From: an uncultured Pelagibacteraceae bacterium
Lineage (GTDB): Bacteria; Pseudomonadota; Alphaproteobacteria; Pelagibacterales; AG-422-B15
Length of the DNA: 64,000 nucleotides
Reading direction: 5' to 3'
Assembly (NCBI GenBank): GCA_902526005.1
Contig: CABZIW010000001.1
Location: 158,988-222,987, forward strand
Shown: one piece after another, positions 46,511-55,075 of the stretch
Numbering within the stretch: the stretch's first letter is position 1
Layout: each line of letters opens with the position of its first letter
The notes under the pieces: generated by a model
Told to the model about the DNA's origin: nothing
The model's input: the letters and a program-made list of their open reading frames with translations, nothing else
The model's database searches: none
Position numbers and translations under genes: made by a program

Positions 46511-47319
46511 TAGCGTAACAATTTAGGTTCACCGTCCACAATTTCAAAAACTGGCTCAACATTAGGTATGTCATCTTTATCTTTGTTATTCATGTTGAGC
46601 AAAAGCTCGGATGTATCTGTGTAACCACAAATCATTTCAAGATTTTTTATTGTTGGCATAATCATAGGAAAATTTCCAGATTTACTCTCTTGAAGGGCTT
46701 CTTCAGGATTAATCCATTTGCTTTCAACTCCCTCCACTCCATCGTGTACGGCTACCTGATCGGTTGTACGAGCTATAAAAAATCTAGTACTGTATCTTCT
46801 TTTCTCTATTTTTGGAGTAACCCAGTGTGAAATATAAGCAAGTTCATTTGTTGCTAATTCTAGATTTAAAGTATCTATCATTTCATAAAAAATATTTTCA
46901 CCTTTTAGAATTTTGCTTTTGTATTGATCTATTATTTTTAGATCATCCTTGTTGAGAACGGTATTTATTAAATTTACTCCCTTTTTATTTGCAAGAAGAA
47001 TTCCACTTTCTTCAAAGCACTCCCTGATACATGCAGCCCAATATGAAAGGCCATTTTTTTTTAATCCAAGTCTTTCAGATGCCAAGGCATCATCAAGATG
47101 AGGGCTGTATTTTGAATAATTATTTGAGATATCTTCATTATCAATTTTACCCCCTGGAAATACCCATACACCACCAAAATTTGTTTTCATCGATCTTTTA
47201 ATCATAAACACTTCTACCCGCTGGTTGGTGTCTCGTATAAGCAGTACTGATGCGGCTGGCGTAGGCACTTTTTGATAATTGCCATTATCGCTAGGAGTAT
47301 GATTAATTTTGTTATTCAC
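46507..47319 (-). CDS. NUDIX hydrolase, NUDT19-like
   Basis: A 270-residue NUDIX protein. The Nudix box is split: FPGGKID is followed by an insert of about 35 residues before AACIRECFEESGILL, which holds the metal-binding RExxEE. Such an insert is typical of the NUDT19-like branch, whose eukaryotic members cleave CoA derivatives. Substrate here is not known. It overlaps dnaQ by 8 nt and could be in the same transcript as dnaQ-coaE-aroE-maf. Confidence 0.87.
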   Translation of the reverse strand: MNNKINHTPSDNGNYQKVPTPAASVLLIRDTNQRVEVFMIKRSMKTNFGGVWVFPGGKIDNEDISNNYSKYSPHLDDALASERLGLKKNGLSYWAACIRECFEESGILLANKKGVNLINTVLNKDDLKIIDQYKSKILKGENIFYEMIDTLNLELATNELAYISHWVTPKIEKRRYSTRFFIARTTDQVAVHDGVEGVESKWINPEEALQESKSGNFPMIMPTIKNLEMICGYTDTSELLLNMNNKDKDDIPNVEPVFEIVDGEPKLLRY

Positions 47320-48022
47320 TTGTTTGATTATTTTTAGACTGATTAATTTTTTTCCAAATAGAGTGCTCGCCTAATGTTTGAATAAATTCTTCATGCAGTT
47401 TTTTTTCTTGATCAGAAATTCGGGGTGCTAAATTTCTATTCTTGATCTTTTCAGTGTCAAAAGATGAGGTAGAATTCGCTGTTACTGACTTGGTGCTTAG
47501 ATCCAGGCTTAGCTCACGAGCATCCATTAGTTCTATGTACACACGGGCTAAGAGCTCAGTATCAATTGTAGCTGAATGTTTTTCTCTCTGCTTGTTATCA
47601 ATTGCAAATCTTTTACAAAGCGCATCAAGTGAAACACTCTGGCCAGGAAATTTTTCTCTAGCAATCGAGACTGTGTCAATTTTATCATTTTTAAGAGACT
47701 CTTTACCACAGGTATTCAGCTCGTAATTTAAGAAACCAACATCGAAGTCCACATTGTGAGCAATAATTGGATCCGTGCCTAAAAATTCTAAGAACTCTGA
47801 TACAATGTTCTCAAACAAAGGTTTGTCTTTTAAAAATTCGTAGCTCAATCCATGCACCTTAAATGATGAGTCAGGCACATCTCGCCGGGGGTTAATATAT
47901 TGTTGGTATGTTTTACCAGTGGGAAGATAATCAATTATCTCTATCGCAGCAATTTCAATGACTCTGTGACCCTCTGAAGGCCTTAGTCCGGTGGTTTCTG
48001 TATCAAGTACGACTTGTCTCAT
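47312..48022 (-). CDS. dnaQ: DNA polymerase III epsilon subunit (proofreading exonuclease)
   Basis: 3'-5' exonuclease of the replicative polymerase. The 236-residue protein shows the DEDDh exonuclease motifs: VLDTETTGL at the N-terminus, HNVDFDVGFLNYEL, and HSATIDTELLARVY with the catalytic His/Asp. The C-terminal part after about residue 180 would contact the alpha subunit. It overlaps coaE by 4 nt. The place beside coaE-aroE-maf near oriC is class-typical. Confidence 0.96.
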   Translation of the reverse strand: MRQVVLDTETTGLRPSEGHRVIEIAAIEIIDYLPTGKTYQQYINPRRDVPDSSFKVHGLSYEFLKDKPLFENIVSEFLEFLGTDPIIAHNVDFDVGFLNYELNTCGKESLKNDKIDTVSIAREKFPGQSVSLDALCKRFAIDNKQREKHSATIDTELLARVYIELMDARELSLDLSTKSVTANSTSSFDTEKIKNRNLAPRISDQEKKLHEEFIQTLGEHSIWKKINQSKNNQTSE

Positions 48023-48642
48023 TGATTAAAGAAGGTATTCCACGCCTTTGGATTAATCAATTTAATTTTTGCAGCAACTTCTTTTACCTCTGATTTGGTA
48101 TCTTCAATATTATTATCGGTTGAAATGATGTAATCCGCTTTTTTTAATTTGTCTCTGTCTGGCATTTGTTGATCTTTAATAGCATTAAAAATCTCTAATG
48201 GTACTTTTCTCTCCTGCACCACTCTGGATTGTTGTGTTGCTTCAGACGCTGTCACCACAACAGAAACATCCACATATTTTTCTCCTCCAGTTTCAAAAAG
48301 TAATGGGATGTCTAAAACACAACCCATCTTTCCTTCATCGATTAATTTTTTTATGTAAATTATTTGGTACTTCCTTGTTACAGGATGAACAATTTGTTCT
48401 AGGTCTCTAAATTTATCAGGGTCTTTATTTAGAATATCTCTTAATGCTAATCGATTCACTACACCATCTTTCGTTGAGCCTGGAAACTGTCTCTCTACTT
48501 TTTCTATGACCTCTTCATCGTTTTCGTATATATAATGAACTGTATCGTCAGCATTATAAATGCCGTAACCGTGATCTTTAAACATTTGCGCAACAGTTGA
48601 TTTTCCCATTCCAATAGATCCTGTTATACCAACCAACAACAT
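48019..48642 (-). CDS. coaE: Dephospho-CoA kinase
   Basis: Last step of coenzyme A synthesis. The 207-residue protein has the P-loop GITGSIGMGKST at the N-terminus, the DADxxxH-like segment YNADDTVHYIY and the CoA-family LDIPLLFETGGEKYVD. It lies 3 nt after aroE and overlaps dnaQ by 4 nt. Confidence 0.97.
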   Translation of the reverse strand: MLLVGITGSIGMGKSTVAQMFKDHGYGIYNADDTVHYIYENDEEVIEKVERQFPGSTKDGVVNRLALRDILNKDPDKFRDLEQIVHPVTRKYQIIYIKKLIDEGKMGCVLDIPLLFETGGEKYVDVSVVVTASEATQQSRVVQERKVPLEIFNAIKDQQMPDRDKLKKADYIISTDNNIEDTKSEVKEVAAKIKLINPKAWNTFFNQ

Positions 48643-48645
48643 TAG

Positions 48646-49458
48646 TTAACCCCCCAATACACTCATTAATTCCTCATCAATTTCAGGCATTATATCGTGC
48701 CACACATTAAATGACTGGGCAGCTTGATGGATTAGCATCTCCAATCCATTTTGAACCGTACAGCCGCTTTCCTCGGCGTGTTTTAGAAAAGTTGTCTTGC
48801 TTGGGTTATATATAAGATCGTAAACATGTGCAGATGAATTTAGGCTATCAAAGTCTATTAAATTGTTTTCTTCGCCTTCTTGTTGTCCCAAGCTTGTGGT
48901 GTTAACAACTAAATGTGAGGATTTAATAAACTCACTGATTGTTCTTTCTGTTAAAACTGTTGCCTCAACACCAAGATCACTGCAAAGCAACTCTGCGTTT
49001 TCTCTTGTTCTATTATAAATGCCAATCTCACACTTCATATGTGTTAACGCATACACAACCGCCCTTGCTGATCCGCCGGCTCCAAGCACCAAACACAACT
49101 TGTTATTTAGGCCTTTATTTGCAATTGATTTTTCAAAACCAATCGGGTCGGTGTTATCCCCATAAATACCATCTTTATTTACTATGAGCGTGTTGACTGC
49201 TTTGAGGGTTCTTGCAACATCAGATGTGTTATCACAATATTTATATGCGTCCTCCTTGAGGGGAACTGTAACGTTTAAGCCGTAGTAACCCTCTTCTATT
49301 AAACGATCAACATCCCTAATAAAGTTTTCTTTTTTTACATTTATTTTTTGGTAAGCGCCCACATCAATTTTCTTGCTTTCAATCCAGTGATTATGGATTT
49401 TAGGTGAAAGACTATGATCTATTGGGTCTCCAATAACTGCTGTTTTTTTACGTGCCAT
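48646..49458 (-). CDS. aroE: Shikimate dehydrogenase
   Basis: Reduces 3-dehydroshikimate to shikimate with NADPH. The 270-residue protein has DPIDHSLSPKIHNHW (shikimate binding), NVTVPLKE with the catalytic Lys, GAGGSARAVVYAL and NTTSLGQ. I chose the ATG at 49458 (MARKKTAVIGDP); an in-frame TTG at 49467 is possible but less likely. The start overlaps the end of maf by 11 nt. Confidence 0.95.
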   Translation of the reverse strand: MARKKTAVIGDPIDHSLSPKIHNHWIESKKIDVGAYQKINVKKENFIRDVDRLIEEGYYGLNVTVPLKEDAYKYCDNTSDVARTLKAVNTLIVNKDGIYGDNTDPIGFEKSIANKGLNNKLCLVLGAGGSARAVVYALTHMKCEIGIYNRTRENAELLCSDLGVEATVLTERTISEFIKSSHLVVNTTSLGQQEGEENNLIDFDSLNSSAHVYDLIYNPSKTTFLKHAEESGCTVQNGLEMLIHQAAQSFNVWHDIMPEIDEELMSVLGG

Positions 49459-50053
49459 TGTTTTCAAATAGAAGATTGTTGTCCCAAAGGAACTGGGTTA
49501 ATTGAATTAATGATATGCCTTGTATTGAAAAAAGGTCACTCCCAACATTTTCAAAAAGTTTAATTCCTTCTTCCTCAATTGCATAGACACCTACAAGACC
49601 AAGAATATTGTCATCGACATTATTTAAATATTCTTTTATCAGGTCCTCACTCAGCTTTCGCATATGCATTTTAGATCTTTCTACATGCTTCCAAATAATA
49701 TTGTTGTCTTGAGCGACTGTTGTGGCAGTTATGAGTGTGTGGATACATCCGCTCATTTTCAACAATTGGTCTTTTGCTTCGTTTCTATCCCTAGCCTTAT
49801 TAACTAATTCACCTTTCAGATCTAGCCCTTGGTCTGATCCAATAACAAAGGCATTTTTATTAGACATTGAGGGTTTCAAGGCTTTCATCTCTGCAAGTTT
49901 AACTACGACCTCTTCGGGTGTATTTTTACTCATCGACAACTTTACCTCGTCCTCATCTACTCCATGAGAAACAGGCTCAAAGTTAATACCCGCATTGCGT
50001 AACAATTTAATTCTTGTTTCACTTTTAGAAGCCAAAATTATGTCCCTGTTCAT
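49448..50053 (-). CDS. maf: Maf-family nucleotide pyrophosphatase
   Basis: Hydrolyses non-canonical or modified nucleoside triphosphates. The 201-residue protein has ILASKSETRIKLLRNAGINF at its N-terminus (the phosphate-binding S.S.R.-type loop), VIGSDQGLDLKGEL and the C-terminal IQGISLIQLTQFLW. It is the first minus-strand gene left of the proposed origin; transcription runs away from it, with replication. Confidence 0.93.
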   Translation of the reverse strand: MNRDIILASKSETRIKLLRNAGINFEPVSHGVDEDEVKLSMSKNTPEEVVVKLAEMKALKPSMSNKNAFVIGSDQGLDLKGELVNKARDRNEAKDQLLKMSGCIHTLITATTVAQDNNIIWKHVERSKMHMRKLSEDLIKEYLNNVDDNILGLVGVYAIEEEGIKLFENVGSDLFSIQGISLIQLTQFLWDNNLLFENNGT

Positions 50054-50197
50054 AAACCTGTATAACCCCCCCTAAGACCTGTGAGTACTTTTACTATCTT
50101 TTCCCATTATTAATTTTTAACTTATTTTTCTATCTTTATTGAGAATTTTTGCAAACTTTGTTCACTTGTTAGAGATATTGCAGTTTTCTTCCACGTC

Positions 50198-50206
50198 GGT
50201 GTATAA
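50198..50206 (-). promoter_or_regulatory. DnaA-box-like site, 8/9
   Basis: Minus strand reads TTATACACC against the consensus TTATNCACA. It lies in the middle of the proposed origin. Confidence 0.5.
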
Positions 50207-50250
50207 GGTTAAAAAGCATATAATTCAAAGCGATTGTTCTGTGTATCGAA

Positions 50251-50278
50251 TTGTGGGCAAAAAGCGACTTTTTATATA
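50251..50278 (+). promoter_or_regulatory. Putative hemE promoter inside the origin
   Basis: TTGTGG at 50251-50256 and TATATA at 50273-50278, 16 nt apart, overlap two DnaA-box-like sites. In Caulobacter a hemE promoter also overlaps the origin. Weak match, sequence only. Confidence 0.35.
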
Positions 50279-50284
50279 TACACA
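50276..50284 (+). promoter_or_regulatory. DnaA-box-like site, 8/9
   Basis: Plus strand reads ATATACACA against TTATNCACA, in the hemE-proximal part of the proposed origin. Confidence 0.5.
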
Positions 50285-50327
50285 ATTCCACAGGAACATA
50301 AACAACTACAATTATATATATAATATA

Positions 50328-51314
50328 ATGAGTATATTTATAGATACACTTAAAGGTCAAAAAACAAAACCATCACCAGTTTGGTTAATGAGACAAGCAG
50401 GAAGACATTTGCCTGAATACATAAGTATCAGAAAACAATTTGCAAACCTTATGGATATGTTTCTTGATCCTTTGACAATATCTGAAGTTTCTCTGCAGCC
50501 TGTAAACAGATATGGTATGGATGCCTGTATTGTGTTTTCAGACATTTTAATAACCCCTTTTGCTGCGGGCTCAAGCGTTAGTTTTGTTGATGGGCAAGGC
50601 CCTGTAATAAAGTTCAATGAGAACATGAGCTATAATCTTGAAAAAACCTTACCTCTTGCAAAAGGAATAAAAAAAATTAAAGAAAATACAAGTGTCCCCT
50701 TAATAGGATTTGCTGGCGGAGCATGGACGACACTGTTTTATTGTTTATATGATAAGAATGAACGTCAAAATCTAAAATTCGAAGACGTTGTTAAAAAGAC
50801 TTCACAAATAGACAATTTAATCGAGCAAATGACACTTGCGATTATTAAACACGCAGAAATGCAAATTGATTGTGGAATTGATGCCTTTCAAATATTTGAA
50901 TCAGCGGCAGGACACTTAAATAATGAACAGTTTAATAAATGGTGTGTTCAACCTACAAAAAAAATTATTGAGAGTATAAAAAAAATAAAAGACATTCCTA
51001 TTATTGGCTTTCCTAGAAACACTAATCTTGCATGTTATAAAAAATATTCAAATATAGATAAGCTTGACTGTATTACCTTAGACTATAATTTTCCTTTAGA
51101 TAAAATTAATGAACTAAACGATAAAATTGTTTTTCAAGGAAACTTGGATCCTAAACACCTATTAAAAGACTCTCAAAATCTTAGTCAGAAAATTGAAGAA
51201 ATATTGTTTGCTTTTAGAGAAAGACCACATATTTTTAATTTAGGACATGGAGTTTTACCCGAGACATCAATTGAGAAGGTTGAGCAAATGCTCTTACAGA
51301 TAAGGTCAACATGA
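50328..51314 (+). CDS. hemE: Uroporphyrinogen decarboxylase
   Basis: Decarboxylates uroporphyrinogen III to coproporphyrinogen III. I chose the ATG at 50328 (MSIFIDTLKGQ), giving 328 residues; the frame is open for 63 more codons upstream, but these would cover the proposed origin and lack family similarity. Conserved WLMRQAGRHLPEY, FSDILI and GFAGGAWTT segments are present, and GNLDP near the C-terminus. It overlaps hemH by 4 nt. Confidence 0.96.
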   Translation: MSIFIDTLKGQKTKPSPVWLMRQAGRHLPEYISIRKQFANLMDMFLDPLTISEVSLQPVNRYGMDACIVFSDILITPFAAGSSVSFVDGQGPVIKFNENMSYNLEKTLPLAKGIKKIKENTSVPLIGFAGGAWTTLFYCLYDKNERQNLKFEDVVKKTSQIDNLIEQMTLAIIKHAEMQIDCGIDAFQIFESAAGHLNNEQFNKWCVQPTKKIIESIKKIKDIPIIGFPRNTNLACYKKYSNIDKLDCITLDYNFPLDKINELNDKIVFQGNLDPKHLLKDSQNLSQKIEEILFAFRERPHIFNLGHGVLPETSIEKVEQMLLQIRST

Positions 51315-52330
51315 AAACAGCGGTCGTTTTATTTAACTTGGGAGGACCAGATAAACAAGAAAGCGTAAAACCTTTTTTATTTAATCTATTTAATGATCCC
51401 AACATATTTAGACTTCCAAATCCCTTCAGGTATTTATTGGCAAGATTTATATCTTCCCGTCGTACCAAAGAGGCCACTGAAATTTATGCCGAAATAGGCG
51501 GTAAATCTCCTATTCTTGAAATTACAAACTCCCAAGCGGAGGCTCTTCAGAAAGAATTAAAAAACAAAGGCATCGAGAACAAGGTATTTGTTTGCATGAG
51601 ATATTGGCATCCAATGACAGCTGAGGTAGTTTCAAAAGTCAAAGACTATAAACCAGATAAAATATTTTTACTGCCCCTGTATCCACAGTACTCCACTACA
51701 ACAACAAAATCTTCTCTGGATGCATGGTTCAACGAAGCACAAAACCAGGAATTAAATACAAAAACAAAATATACCTGTTGTTATCCATATGACGCAAAAC
51801 TAATTAAAGCCCATCAGAAACTGATCCAAAATAAAATAAACCACGTCAAAGATAAAAAAGTAAGAGTTCTATTTTCCGCCCACAGTTTACCTGTATCAAT
51901 AATTAAAAAAGGTGATCCATATCAGTGGCAAGTGGAGCAAACAGTAAAGGCGGTCATACAAGGCATTCATGGTTATGAAGATCATGTTTTGGCTTATCAA
52001 AGTAAAGTTACCCCAGTTAAATGGCTTGAACCAACAACACCAAGTGAAATTGAAAATGCAATTAGCGAAGATAGGGCGCTTGTTATTGTCCCAATTGCGT
52101 TTGTTTCAGATCACTCTGAAACACTTGTTGAATTAGATATCGAGTACCAAGAACTAGCAAGTGAACTGGGTTGTAAGCATTATTATAGATCTGAGTCATT
52201 AAATATTGATCAAACATTTATAGAAAGCTTATCTGAAATAGTTAGTGAGTCTGAGAAAATTGAGAGTGGTAATATCAGGCAAAAAATATGTCCAGCAACG
52301 TTTAAACAATGTGATCAAGAATTAAGATGA
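51311..52330 (+). CDS. hemH: Ferrochelatase
   Basis: Inserts iron into protoporphyrin IX at the inner membrane. The 339-residue protein has VVLFNLGGPDKQESV at its start, the PLYPQYS motif, FSAHSLP with the catalytic His and the acidic DHSETLVELDIEYQELA. It overlaps hemE and hemJ by 4 nt each, so hemE-hemH-hemJ form one translationally coupled unit. Confidence 0.97.
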   Translation: MKTAVVLFNLGGPDKQESVKPFLFNLFNDPNIFRLPNPFRYLLARFISSRRTKEATEIYAEIGGKSPILEITNSQAEALQKELKNKGIENKVFVCMRYWHPMTAEVVSKVKDYKPDKIFLLPLYPQYSTTTTKSSLDAWFNEAQNQELNTKTKYTCCYPYDAKLIKAHQKLIQNKINHVKDKKVRVLFSAHSLPVSIIKKGDPYQWQVEQTVKAVIQGIHGYEDHVLAYQSKVTPVKWLEPTTPSEIENAISEDRALVIVPIAFVSDHSETLVELDIEYQELASELGCKHYYRSESLNIDQTFIESLSEIVSESEKIESGNIRQKICPATFKQCDQELR

Positions 52331-52770
52331 GTTCAATTTTTTTATATAATTTATTTCTTAGTTTACACATCATCAGTGTTATAGCTTGGATGGCCGGCTT
52401 ATTATATTTGCCAAGATTATTTGTTTATCATTGGAGTAAAGAGGTAGGGTCTGATTCTTCAGAGACTTTTAAATTAATGGAATTACGTTTACTTAAAATT
52501 ATTATGAATCCAGCAATGATATTTTCATGGTTGTTTGGTTTAGCGTTGATATCAAATTTAGGTTTTGATGCGCTGTTTCAATTATGGCTTCAATTAAAAA
52601 TCATTTTTGTGATTCTCATGTCTGGAGTTCATGGGTATTTCTCAAAATTAACAAGAGAGTTTCAAGAGGATAAAAGGCCAAAATCAGAGCGCTTTTTTAG
52701 AATTATCAATGAATTTCCAACGGTTTTGATGATAATTGTCGTATTTCTGGTTATTTTTAAACCAATATAA
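52327..52770 (+). CDS. hemJ: Protoporphyrinogen oxidase HemJ
   Basis: Membrane enzyme that oxidises protoporphyrinogen IX. The 147-residue protein has about four membrane segments and the conserved first helix with LHIISVIAWMAGLLYLPRLFVYHW, containing the family's His and the R..VYH segment. The C-terminal NEFP motif before the last helix is also typical. It completes the hemE-hemH-hemJ set. Confidence 0.94.
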   Translation: MSSIFLYNLFLSLHIISVIAWMAGLLYLPRLFVYHWSKEVGSDSSETFKLMELRLLKIIMNPAMIFSWLFGLALISNLGFDALFQLWLQLKIIFVILMSGVHGYFSKLTREFQEDKRPKSERFFRIINEFPTVLMIIVVFLVIFKPI

Positions 52771-52817
52771 AACTTGCTATATTTAACGATTACGGTTAGA
52801 AAGCAGCTTCCGAACTA

Positions 52818-52826
52818 TTTTCCACA
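52818..52826 (+). promoter_or_regulatory. DnaA-box-like site upstream of rho
   Basis: TTTTCCACA matches the relaxed box TTWTNCACA fully, 22 nt before the rho start, about 2.5 kb from the proposed origin. Could be chance. Confidence 0.3.
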
Positions 52827-52847
52827 TTATCATCATCATCAATAAAA

Positions 52848-54113
52848 ATGGCTAAAAACTTAAAATTAAGAGACCTTAAGAAAAAAACTCCACAAGAACT
52901 TCTTGTTTATGCGGAGGAACTTGGCGTTGAAAATGCCAGTTCAATGCGTACACAAGATATGCTGTTTGAAATACTGAAAACTCTTGCGAGTGACAGTAAA
53001 GATATTGACGGTGAAGGTGTTTTAGAAGTTTTACAGGATGGGTTTGGTTTTTTAAGATCAATGGAGGCCAACTATCTTCCAGGTCCTGATGATATTTATG
53101 TAAGCCCAAGTCAAATTAAAAGATTTGGATTAAGATCAGGAGACACTGTTGAAGGTCCAATTAGAGCACCAAAGGACGGTGAACGTTATTTTGCATTATT
53201 AAAAATTGATACAATCAACTACGAAGCAACCGAAAAAAGTAAAAACAAGATTAACTTTGATAACCTGACACCTCTTTACCCTGATGAACAAATCAGATTA
53301 GAAACCGAAAAACCAGCAAGCGATCAAAGTTCAAGAGTAATTGATTTGGTTGCACCAATTGGTAAGGGTCAAAGGGCACTTATTGTTTCACCACCAAGAA
53401 CAGGTAAAACGGTTTTACTGCAAAATATTGCACATTCAATTACTGATAATCATCCAGAATGTTACTTGATGGTTTTATTAATTGATGAGAGACCAGAGGA
53501 AGTTACTGATATGCAACGTTCTGTAAAAGGTGAGGTTGTGAGTTCAACTTTTGATGAGCCCGCATCACGTCACGTACAGGTTGCTGAAATGGTTATCAAT
53601 AAAGCAAAAAGATTAGTAGAGCATAAAAAAGATGTCGTTATTCTTTTAGACTCCATTACAAGATTGGGTCGTGCTTACAACACGGTTGTTCCAAGTTCAG
53701 GAAAAGTATTAACAGGTGGTGTTGATGCAAACGCACTACAAAGACCAAAGAGATTTTTTGGTGCAGCCAGAAATATTGAAGATGGCGGATCGCTGACCAT
53801 TATTTCAACTGCTCTGATTGATACAGGAAGTAGAATGGATGAGGTAATTTTTGAGGAATTTAAAGGAACTGGTAACTCAGAAATTATATTGGACAGAAAA
53901 GTTGCTGATAAAAGAATATATCCTGCAATTGATATTACGAAGTCTGGCACTCGAAAAGAAGAGATACTCCTTGATAAAGACGAGCTTCAGAAAATGTATG
54001 TCCTCAGACGCATTCTCAACCCAATGGGAACAATGGACTCTATCGAGTTTTTATTAGGTAAACTTAAAGAAACGAAGGATAACGCAGATTTCTTTCAATC
54101 AATGAATAAATAA
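52848..54113 (+). CDS. rho: Transcription termination factor Rho
   Basis: Hexameric RNA helicase that ends transcription. The 421-residue protein has the N-terminal Rho_N helices and RNA-binding OB fold ([15 protein letters not shown]), Walker [12 protein letters not shown], the Q-loop/R-loop region [21 protein letters not shown] and the standard C-terminus. With almost no intrinsic terminators and no convergent spacers in the window, Rho probably ends many transcripts here. The 77-nt leader shows no clear hairpin. Confidence 0.98.
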   Translation: MAKNLKLRDLKKKTPQELLVYAEELGVENASSMRTQDMLFEILKTLASDSKDIDGEGVLEVLQDGFGFLRSMEANYLPGPDDIYVSPSQIKRFGLRSGDTVEGPIRAPKDGERYFALLKIDTINYEATEKSKNKINFDNLTPLYPDEQIRLETEKPASDQSSRVIDLVAPIGKGQRALIVSPPRTGKTVLLQNIAHSITDNHPECYLMVLLIDERPEEVTDMQRSVKGEVVSSTFDEPASRHVQVAEMVINKAKRLVEHKKDVVILLDSITRLGRAYNTVVPSSGKVLTGGVDANALQRPKRFFGAARNIEDGGSLTIISTALIDTGSRMDEVIFEEFKGTGNSEIILDRKVADKRIYPAIDITKSGTRKEEILLDKDELQKMYVLRRILNPMGTMDSIEFLLGKLKETKDNADFFQSMNK

Positions 54114-54153
54114 TATTAAAATTTAGTATTAAAAATTTAGTATTAAAAATTTT
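54114..54153 (+). repeat. Short AT-rich tandem repeat after rho
   Basis: The unit TATTAAAAATTTAG occurs as a 13-nt version (54114-54126), a 14-nt version (54127-54140) and a partial third copy (54141-54153), directly after the rho stop codon and before the beta-barrel gene. Role unknown. Confidence 0.7.
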
Positions 54154-54180
54154 TCAATCCATAATTATTCTGCATAACGA

Positions 54181-55074
54181 ATGAGACGCGTCCTATTCAT
54201 TATCATACTCTTTTGTTCATCCATTGCTTTTGGAAGCGAGGTTACAAATACACTTTTGAAAAAAGTGGCTAAAACGGCTGAGGAAAAAGCTGAATTAGCA
54301 GTGAATGATATTTTTAAAAATGTTGATGTTGACCTCTCAGGCTTTTACAAAGGTAAGCCGTCATTCGGTATAAGTACCATTCTTCCTTTATATGAAAAAA
54401 ATAATATCAATAATTTCTTTCAAGGTCATTTATCGACGCAAGCGGATATAGAAATATTGAACCTTGGTTTTGTTCAAAGAAGAAGTCTATTAGAAAATAA
54501 ACTGATTGTTGGTTATAATTTTTTTTATGATCTTGATTTAGATAATTCTCATGAAAGATTTGGTATTGGAGCAGATATGCTAACCAGTCTTGGAGATGTA
54601 CATTTAAATTATTATGACGCAATAACTGACTATGTAGTTGTGAATGGCTTAAAGGAGTATACGCTAGATGGATATGATGCACAGATTGCATTTCCCCTTC
54701 CGTATTTACCCTACTCAAAAATTTATGCTGAAGTATTTTCATGGAATGGCATTAACAGTTCAAGAGATCTTGAAGGCGAAACATTTAGTATAAAAAATAA
54801 ACTTCCTTTCGGAATGAGTTTAGAATTTGGAAAAACGAGTTTTGATCAATTGTCTCGTGACGAGGAGTTTGTGATTTTAAATATTAATCTTTTTGAATTT
54901 AAAAAAACTAAACAACCATTATCAAGTGAATTGAGAAAAATGTACTCAACCGTACCATATGAATTGTACAATTTTACTGATGTGAGTGACCGTAAGTATG
55001 AAAAGGTCAGAAGAGAAAATAAAATAAAAAAACAAACAAACCGAACTGGAACAGTTAGAATTGTAGGATATTAA
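54181..55074 (+). CDS. Stand-alone inverse-autotransporter-type outer-membrane beta-barrel
   Basis: The 297-residue protein has a signal peptide (about 1-19), a helical stretch (20-45) and a beta-barrel that resembles the intimin/invasin IAT beta domain: ISTILPL 64-70, LNLGFVQR 93-100, GYNFFYD 111-117, HERFGIGAD 124-132, NYYDAITDY 143-151 and a GYDA...PLPYLPY region 164-178. It also keeps a post-barrel VRREN segment (276-280). Classical inverse autotransporters continue with Ig-like passengers; this one stops about 17 residues later. The next gene starts 1 nt after its stop and encodes a secreted protein, so a split two-protein arrangement is possible. No function is known. Confidence 0.78.
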   Translation: MRRVLFIIILFCSSIAFGSEVTNTLLKKVAKTAEEKAELAVNDIFKNVDVDLSGFYKGKPSFGISTILPLYEKNNINNFFQGHLSTQADIEILNLGFVQRRSLLENKLIVGYNFFYDLDLDNSHERFGIGADMLTSLGDVHLNYYDAITDYVVVNGLKEYTLDGYDAQIAFPLPYLPYSKIYAEVFSWNGINSSRDLEGETFSIKNKLPFGMSLEFGKTSFDQLSRDEEFVILNINLFEFKKTKQPLSSELRKMYSTVPYELYNFTDVSDRKYEKVRRENKIKKQTNRTGTVRIVGY

Positions 55075-55075
55075 A

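Larger units (their letters stand above)
50054..50327. other. Putative chromosomal replication origin (oriC)
   Basis: This 274-nt AT-rich gap between the divergent genes maf and hemE is the largest in the window. Two sites match the DnaA box TTATNCACA at 8 of 9 positions (50198-50206 on the minus strand, 50276-50284 on the plus strand) and at least four more at 7 of 9 (50057-50065, 50158-50166, 50240-50248, 50252-50260). Caulobacter, Sinorhizobium and Rickettsia origins lie next to hemE, and the flanking maf-aroE-coaE-dnaQ and hemE...rho...parAB blocks fit. Genes leave it in both directions. No GANTC site is seen in the gap. Confidence 0.75.

Noticed and set aside
50139-50327. In-frame extension of hemE by 63 codons upstream of 50328
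   Set aside because: It would cover the proposed origin and promoter, has no family similarity, and the ATG at 50328 gives the normal N-terminus.
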